Assembly (NCBI GenBank): GCA_016932895.1 | Contig: JAFGCA010000397.1 | Coordinates: forward strand, 1-20,724 | DNA from: Sedimentisphaerales bacterium | GTDB lineage: Bacteria > Planctomycetota > Phycisphaerae > Sedimentisphaerales > SG8-4 | Direction of reading: 5' to 3' | Length of the DNA: 20,724 nucleotides | Shown: positions 16,083-20,724 of the stretch, one piece after another | Layout of the letters: the number at the start of each line of letters is the position of its first letter | How positions within the stretch are numbered: the stretch's first letter is position 1 | The notes under the pieces: model-generated | Told to the model about the DNA's origin: nothing | What the model saw: only the letters and a program-made list of their open reading frames with translations | Database searches by the model: none | Program-made: the position numbers and the translations under genes

Positions 16083-17360
16083 ATGGGAGATTTGACACGC
16101 AGAACGTTTCTTCGGGCCGCGGCAGGCTCGCTGGTCACAGCCCCCATGATGCACCTGACGGCCGCACCGCAAACGGGCTCGCTGCCGCCGGTCAGGGCGA
16201 TTACGCGCGGGCCCAAGTTCCACTGGTTCGCCTATTATGACAAGCTTCAGTTCGACCCGACCGGCCGCTACGTGCTGGGGATGGAGGTGGATTTCGAGCA
16301 TCGCAGCCCCCGGCCCACCGACACGATCAAGATCGGCGTGATTGACCTGCAGGACAACGACCGCTGGACCGAGCTGGGGCGAAGCACCGCCTGGGGCTGG
16401 CAGCAGGGCTGCATGCTCCAGTGGCGCCCGGGCTCTGCGAGCGAGATCCTCTGGAACGACCGGGAGGAGGGCAAATTCGTGGCGCGCCTGCTGGACGTCA
16501 AAACAGGGAAGAAGCGAACGCTGCCCTGTCCGATCTACACGGTCAGCCCGGACGGACGCACGGCGGTTTCGGCCGATTTTCGGCGGATCAACGTGATGCG
16601 GCCGGGCTACGGCTACGCCGGCCTGACCGATCCCCACGACCACGAACTGGCCCCCGAGGACTCCGGTATCGTCCGCGTCGATCTCGATACGGACCGCCGC
16701 GAGCTCATCATTTCGCTGGCCCAGATCGCGAAATTCGGGAAAATCCCCGACCAACCCAGGAGGGTCAAGCACTATTTTAATCATCTCCTCTTCAATACGG
16801 ACGGCTCCCGCTTCATTTTCCTGCACCGGTGGCGCCCGCTGGACAACGTGGGCTACCGCAGCGTGGGCGGGTTCGGAACCCGCATGTTGACCGCGACGCC
16901 CGACGGGAAAGACATCCGCGTGGTGGACCCTTACGGCAAGACCTCCCACTTCATCTGGCGCGACGCCAACCACATCCTGGCCTGGGCCTGGCACCCGTCG
17001 CACGGAAACGCCTTCTATTTGTATGAGGACGGCACCGACCGGGTCGAAGCGGTCGCCCGCAAGGCCATGCCTCGCAACGGGCACTGCACTTATCTGCCGG
17101 GCAACGAGTGGATTCTCAACGACACCTACCCGGACAAGGATCGGAAACAGCAGGTGTACCTCTATCATGTGGCCACGGGCAGGAAAGTCCCACTGGGCGG
17201 ATTCTACCTGCCGCCGAAATATACAGGCGAGTGGCGCTGTGACACGCATCCGCGTTTCAGCCCGGACGGAAAGAGCGTGATCATCGATTCGCCCCACGGC
17301 GGCAACGGGCGCCAGATGTACCTTATCGACATCAGTGGCATCGTGGCTGCCGAGTTTTGA
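16083..17360 (+). CDS. Tat-exported beta-propeller protein, possibly TolB/PL22-like
   Basis: This 425-aa protein has a Tat signal, TRRTFLRAAAGS, at residues 5-16, with cleavage likely after LTAA near 28. The rest is made of propeller-like strands with YTVSPDGRT, LLFNTDGSRF, LTATPDGKD and PRFSPDGKS blade motifs. Several conserved-looking histidines (H230, H234, H289, H304, H307, H334, H389) and the segments GHCTYLPGNEWILNDTYPD and CDTHPRFSPDG recall oligogalacturonate-lyase-type (PL22) and related propellers. I cannot confirm catalytic activity. A GGAG site lies about 12 nt before the ATG. An overlapping 14-codon frame (16051-16095) with a strong GGGGAG site precedes it and may couple translation. 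The last codons (GAG TTT TGA) lie in the tandem repeat that follows. Confidence 0.78.
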   Translation: MGDLTRRTFLRAAAGSLVTAPMMHLTAAPQTGSLPPVRAITRGPKFHWFAYYDKLQFDPTGRYVLGMEVDFEHRSPRPTDTIKIGVIDLQDNDRWTELGRSTAWGWQQGCMLQWRPGSASEILWNDREEGKFVARLLDVKTGKKRTLPCPIYTVSPDGRTAVSADFRRINVMRPGYGYAGLTDPHDHELAPEDSGIVRVDLDTDRRELIISLAQIAKFGKIPDQPRRVKHYFNHLLFNTDGSRFIFLHRWRPLDNVGYRSVGGFGTRMLTATPDGKDIRVVDPYGKTSHFIWRDANHILAWAWHPSHGNAFYLYEDGTDRVEAVARKAMPRNGHCTYLPGNEWILNDTYPDKDRKQQVYLYHVATGRKVPLGGFYLPPKYTGEWRCDTHPRFSPDGKSVIIDSPHGGNGRQMYLIDISGIVAAEF

Positions 17361-17403
17361 GTTTTGAGTGGTGAGTTTTGAGTTTTGAGTGGTGAGTTAT
17401 GAG
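17352..17403 (+). repeat. Tandem GAGTTTTGA-type repeat
   Basis: Two perfect 21-bp units (17352-17372 and 17373-17393), each GAGTTTTGA GTTTTGAGTGGT, are followed by a partial unit GAGTTATGAG (17394-17403). The first unit supplies the last two codons and the TGA stop of the propeller gene. The same unit recurs at 19128-19211 in inverted form. Confidence 0.85.
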
Positions 17404-17492
17404 GTGACGGGCTCAACACTGCAGCGAGCCCCAGGACTTGCGTGGCGGGCCGGCAAGGGGCGAGATTGTCTCGTTTTGCCGTCCAATCGCGC

Positions 17493-17521
17493 TTGAGACA
17501 ACGTGCCGGGGCTCGTATAAT
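17493..17521 (+). promoter_or_regulatory. Promoter of the lipoprotein-galE operon
   Basis: TTGAGA (17493-17498, 5 of 6), a 17-nt spacer and a perfect TATAAT (17516-17521) make this the best sigma-70-type promoter in the window. Transcription should start near 17528, leaving a leader of about 22 nt with a GAGGAA ribosome site before the ATG at 17550. Confidence 0.78.
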
Positions 17522-17549
17522 CGCCCGCAGTTACTTTGTCGAGGAACTG

Positions 17550-18143
17550 ATGGATCATTTGAAGATTGGACACATTTTCGCGACCGTGGCCGGCCTGGCG
17601 CTGCTGGTCGGATGCGCCGCAAAGCCGCAAGGACAGCAGGCGACCGAGCCGCTTGTCCTGGCCGGCGCGACGCGCGCCGACGTCATGCAGGCGACCCGGG
17701 AAACCGTAAGCGCGATGCACTTCCACATCGATAAGTTCGACGTCGAAAGCGGCGTCGTGCACACCAAGCCGCTGCGCGGAGCCCAGTTCTTCGAGCTCTG
17801 GCGCAACGACAACGTCGGAGGCTTCAACGCCGCCGAGGCCAATCTCAACACGATTCGCCGATTCGTGGAACTGCGGATCGCCGAACGCGACAGCGCCCTC
17901 CACGTCGATTGCAGCGTGTGGGTCCAGCGGCTCAGCCTCCCCGAGAACGAAGTGGCCAGCGTCTCTCAGGCCTATCGGATGCACTCCCAAAGCACGCCTT
18001 CCGTGCAGCGGCTCGAATTGGAGCGCGAGCAAAAGAAGGGCATGGCGTGGGTGGACCTGGGCCGCGACGCCCGGCTGGAAGCGGAGATACTGAAACGAAT
18101 CGAAAGCAAAATGAAACACCAAAAGGAAGACAACGAAGCATGA
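17550..18143 (+). CDS. Predicted lipoprotein of unknown function
   Basis: This is a 197-aa protein. Residues 1-22 form a lipoprotein signal (MDHLKIGHIFATVAGLALLV) with lipobox LVGC, so it should be lipid-anchored in a cell membrane. The mature part has an alpha/beta look, with VMQATRETVSAMHFHIDKFD and SGVVHTKPLRGAQFFELW. It ends in a charged helix, LEAEILKRIESKMKHQKEDNEA. I do not recognise the family with certainty; the start of the mature part resembles small outer-membrane lipoproteins that pack one strand-helix unit. The ATG at 17550 was chosen for the lipobox and the GAGGAA site; the frame is open from 17442. Its stop overlaps the galE start (ATGA), so translation is coupled. Confidence 0.75.
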   Translation: MDHLKIGHIFATVAGLALLVGCAAKPQGQQATEPLVLAGATRADVMQATRETVSAMHFHIDKFDVESGVVHTKPLRGAQFFELWRNDNVGGFNAAEANLNTIRRFVELRIAERDSALHVDCSVWVQRLSLPENEVASVSQAYRMHSQSTPSVQRLELEREQKKGMAWVDLGRDARLEAEILKRIESKMKHQKEDNEA

Positions 18144-19123
18144 AGATACTGGTTTGTGGCGGGGCCGGATACATCGGAAGCAATATGACGTCGCTGCTGG
18201 CGGCGGAAGGTCATGAACCGGTCGTCTTCGACAACTTCAGCAAGGGACACTACGAGGCCGTGCAAAACGTGGAGGTGGCCGAGGGCGACCTGGCCGACTC
18301 GCAGCGGCTGGCGGAGGTTTTGGGCCGGTATGGCATCGAGGCGGTCATGCACTTCGCCGCCTTCATCGAAGTGGGCGAGTCGGTCCGCGACCCGCTGAAG
18401 TACTACTACAACAACGTCTCGAACACGCAGAACCTGTTGACGGCGATGGAAAAGGCGGGCGTCGGCAAATTTGTTTTCAGCAGCACCGCGGCCGTCTACG
18501 GCATGCCCGAGACCATCCCGGTCACCGAGGACGTCGCGAAGGCCCCGATCAACCCGTACGGGGAAACGAAACTGGCGGTGGAGCACATGTGTCACTACCA
18601 GTGTGCGGCGGGAAAGCTGCACTTCGCCGCCCTGCGCTATTTCAACGCCTGCGGCGCCGGCAACAACGGCACGCTCGGCGAGGACCATCGCCCGGAATCG
18701 CATCTCATCCCGCTGATCATCCAGGCGGCGCTGGGAAAACGCGACGACATCAAGATCTTCGGCACCGACTACGACACGCCCGACGGAACGTGCATCCGCG
18801 ATTACATCCACGTCGACGACCTCTGCCGGGCCCACCTGCTCGCGCTCGACAAGCTGGATACCTGCGCCGAGCAGGTCTATAACCTGGGCAACGGGCAGGG
18901 CTACTCCGTCCGGGAGGTCGTCGAGACGGTCAAGCGCGTCTCCGGCAAGGATTTCAAGGTGACCGAAACCGAGCGCCGGCCGGGCGATCCGCCCGTCCTG
19001 ACCTCGGACGCAAGCAAAGCCCGCAGAGAACTCGGATGGAAGACCCAGAAGCCCGACCTTGAAGAGATGGTCGCCTCGGCGTGGAAATGGCATACGGAAC
19101 ATCCGGACGGATACAATCGATAA
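18140..19123 (+). CDS. galE: UDP-glucose 4-epimerase family protein (NAD-dependent SDR)
   Basis: This 327-aa protein has normal length for GalE. The NAD-binding motif GGAGYIG is at residues 7-13. The catalytic set is T116 in FSSTAAVYG with Y140 and K144 in NPYGETK. ALRYFNACGA and IRDYIHVDDLCRAHLLAL are strong GalE marks. It should interconvert UDP-glucose and UDP-galactose in the cytoplasm, feeding surface polysaccharide or galactose use; related UDP-sugar epimerases cannot be excluded. The ATG overlaps the lipoprotein stop and an AGGAAG site lies about 10 nt upstream. An inverted repeat follows the TAA stop and may end or stabilise the mRNA. Confidence 0.9.
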   Translation: MKILVCGGAGYIGSNMTSLLAAEGHEPVVFDNFSKGHYEAVQNVEVAEGDLADSQRLAEVLGRYGIEAVMHFAAFIEVGESVRDPLKYYYNNVSNTQNLLTAMEKAGVGKFVFSSTAAVYGMPETIPVTEDVAKAPINPYGETKLAVEHMCHYQCAAGKLHFAALRYFNACGAGNNGTLGEDHRPESHLIPLIIQAALGKRDDIKIFGTDYDTPDGTCIRDYIHVDDLCRAHLLALDKLDTCAEQVYNLGNGQGYSVREVVETVKRVSGKDFKVTETERRPGDPPVLTSDASKARRELGWKTQKPDLEEMVASAWKWHTEHPDGYNR

Positions 19124-19127
19124 TCAG

Positions 19128-19211
19128 TTGAGTTTTGAGTTATAAGTTTTGAGTTTTGAGTCCGCTGCGGCCCACAACTCACCACTCAAAACTCATCACT
19201 CAAAACTCAAG
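19128..19211. repeat. Long inverted repeat built from GAGTTTTGA units
   Basis: The left arm (19128-19161) and right arm (19174-19211) are near-perfect inverted copies of a GAGTTTTGAGT-rich string, separated by about 12 bp (CCGCTGCGGCCC). RNA from either strand could fold into a hairpin with arms of more than 30 nt. The unit is the same as in 17352-17403. It fills the gap between galE and the hexokinase gene. Confidence 0.82.
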
Positions 19212-19231
19212 ATTCGTAGGAGAGACGGCCC

Positions 19232-20545
19232 GTGGAAGAGGCAAGAAACCGCGTCAAGACGTTCCTGGCAGACCAGGGCATGTACCACGAGGATATCAGC
19301 ATCCAGGAGACCTGCGATCTCTTCCTGGACGAGATGGACAAAGGGCTCGCCGGGAAGGACAGCTCGCTGGCGATGCTTCCCACGTACATCGAGACGGATC
19401 GCGAGCTGCCTCACAACCGACCCGTCATCGTCATGGACGCCGGCGGCACCAACTTCCGCGTCGCCACCGTCACCTTCAAGGACCAGGGCGACCCCGACAT
19501 CTCGGACTTTCGCGTCTTCCCCATGCCGGGAATCAAGAAGGAAGTCAGCAAGCAGCACTTCTTCGGCACGATGGCCGGCTACGTCGCCGACATCATCGGC
19601 AAGAGCGACAGCGTCGGCTTCTGTTTCTCGTACCCCATCGAAATGTTCCCCAGCAAGGATGGGCGCGTCCTGTATTTCTCGAAAGAGATCAAGGCCCCGG
19701 AGGTGGTCGGGCAGATGATCGGCGCGGGCCTGAACGAGGCCATCGTCGAGTCCACGCCTTCGGACGCCAAGCAGATGGTGCTTCTCAATGACACGGTGGC
19801 GACCCTGTTAGCCGGTCGGGGCCAGGCCGGCGGTCCGCTCTTCGACAGTTACATCGGATTCATCTTAGGCACGGGCACCAACACCGCCTACGTGGAGCAC
19901 AACAGCAACATCACCAAGGCGGGCGACCTGGATGCGACCAAGAGCCAGATCGTCAACGTCGAATCGGGCGGGTTCGGCAAGGCCCCGCGCGGCACCGTCG
20001 ATGAGGAATTCGACGCCGCCTCCATGAGTCCGGGCGTCAACGTCTTCGAGAAGATGATCTCCGGCGCGTATCTGGGCCCCCTGTGCGGGACCACGATCCG
20101 GACCGCGGACGAAGCGGGCCTGTTCTCCGCAGACGCCGCGGAAAGACTGCTGGTGCTCCAGGAAACGACCACCAAGGATATCAGCGAGTTCATGGCCGCA
20201 CCGGAAGACGGCGTCAACCCGTTGTCGGCGGCGATGAAGAACGCCGACGAAAGAGACCTGGCCGTGCTGTACTACCTTCTCGACGCGTTGATCGAGCGGG
20301 CCGCCAAGCTCACCGCGACTAACCTCTCTTCGGTGGCCGTCAAGTGCGGCAAGGGCCGCAATCCCTGCCGGCCCGTCTGCATCGTCGCCGAGGGGACCAC
20401 CTTCTACCATCTCACCTCGCTGCGGCAGAAGGTCGAGTTCTATCTCAAGCAGTATCTCGTCGACACCAGGAAAATCTATTACCGCATCGTCAGCGTCGAA
20501 AACGCCACCCTTCTCGGCGCCGCCACCGCCGGTCTGACAAACTAA
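19232..20545 (+). CDS. Hexokinase of the eukaryote-type family
   Basis: This 437-aa protein contains DAGGTNFRV (69-77, ATP/phosphate 1), FCFSYP (130-135, the sugar-binding motif seen as FSYP in yeast hexokinase), LLNDTVATLLA with catalytic D187, LGTGTNTAYVE (212-222, phosphate 2) and NVESGGFG around E244. These are the motifs of eukaryotic hexokinases, not of bacterial glucokinase or ROK kinases. It should phosphorylate glucose or a similar hexose with ATP in the cytoplasm. The start is GTG at 19232 with a good AGGAGA site about 10 nt upstream. Downstream of galE on the same strand, separated by the inverted repeat; the two suggest a hexose-handling group. Stop TAA. Confidence 0.9.
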   Translation: MEEARNRVKTFLADQGMYHEDISIQETCDLFLDEMDKGLAGKDSSLAMLPTYIETDRELPHNRPVIVMDAGGTNFRVATVTFKDQGDPDISDFRVFPMPGIKKEVSKQHFFGTMAGYVADIIGKSDSVGFCFSYPIEMFPSKDGRVLYFSKEIKAPEVVGQMIGAGLNEAIVESTPSDAKQMVLLNDTVATLLAGRGQAGGPLFDSYIGFILGTGTNTAYVEHNSNITKAGDLDATKSQIVNVESGGFGKAPRGTVDEEFDAASMSPGVNVFEKMISGAYLGPLCGTTIRTADEAGLFSADAAERLLVLQETTTKDISEFMAAPEDGVNPLSAAMKNADERDLAVLYYLLDALIERAAKLTATNLSSVAVKCGKGRNPCRPVCIVAEGTTFYHLTSLRQKVEFYLKQYLVDTRKIYYRIVSVENATLLGAATAGLTN

Positions 20546-20724
20546 GCGCGCGTGAAGCGTCGGTGGTTGCGCGACCCGTTCGTGGAATTCGCTGGGCTTT
20601 CGTATGGTCCATGCCTGACCGGCATAGAGACCTCTTCGTATGTGGGCCGCCCGCACCGGACGAGATCGTGTGACCGTCGAGCACCAACGACGGCCAGCAT
20701 GGCCTGTGACATGCAGACAAATGA
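20546..20724 (+). other. Right-end non-coding stretch
   Basis: I see no gene in these 179 bp. A short stem ATGCC/GGCAT (20611-20625, 5-nt loop) with outer GGTC/GACC pairs might be a weak terminator for the hexokinase gene, but no clear T-run follows. Confidence 0.35.

Noticed and set aside
15150..17297. 715-codon open frame on the minus strand
   Set aside because: It runs antisense through the TPR half, the repeat array and the propeller gene; its product is Arg/Pro/Gly-rich with no domain.

Overview
The window looks like a piece of a planctomycete chromosome, probably from the Phycisphaerae/Sedimentisphaerales side of the phylum. The evidence is indirect: GC-rich DNA, a sigma factor paired with a Hanks-type kinase whose C-terminus is TPR repeats, secreted proteins combining PD40 propeller, dockerin-like and LamG domains, and a eukaryote-type hexokinase. 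No marker here fixes the genus.

Layout. Positions 1-4717 (minus strand) hold the conserved translation/secretion cluster in transcription order: tRNA-Thr(GGU), tuf, rpmG (57 aa), tRNA-Trp(CCA), secE, nusG, rplK, rplA, rplJ (cut by the window edge). A candidate promoter lies at 4882-4910, hairpins sit in the tRNA-tuf leader, and an L10-leader-like hairpin precedes rplJ. Positions 5036-11875 (minus strand) hold two tandem paralogous secreted proteins, a hairpin terminator, a XerC/D-type tyrosine recombinase, and a secreted HEAT-repeat protein with its own promoter.

After a 502-bp divergent intergenic region, the plus strand carries a planctomycete-type ECF-like sigma factor and a membrane Ser/Thr kinase. 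The kinase frame is broken by one in-frame TAG just after its transmembrane helix and then continues uninterrupted into seven 42-residue TPRs. TAG is an ordinary stop elsewhere in the window (secE and the 10199-11875 gene end with it), so this is a nonsense mutation, a split gene, readthrough or a sequence error, not a recoded genome.

Next is a good sigma-70-type promoter (15692-15720) followed by about 355 nt without a recognised gene. This stretch holds hairpins and four spaced copies of a CCAAACAAAGCCAATTT-like repeat. It leads into a Tat-exported beta-propeller protein whose stop codon lies inside a different repeat (GAGTTTTGA type). A lipoprotein gene with an excellent promoter is translationally coupled to a GalE-like epimerase, and a hexokinase follows across a long inverted version of the same GAGTTTTGA repeat.

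Functional themes are translation and protein export at the left, envelope and extracellular proteins in the middle, and kinase/sigma signalling plus sugar metabolism at the right. I see no CRISPR array, prophage, insertion sequence or rRNA. The observations most worth checking are the amber-split kinase, the hairpin/repeat leader upstream of the propeller gene, and the GAGTTTTGA repeats at gene ends.
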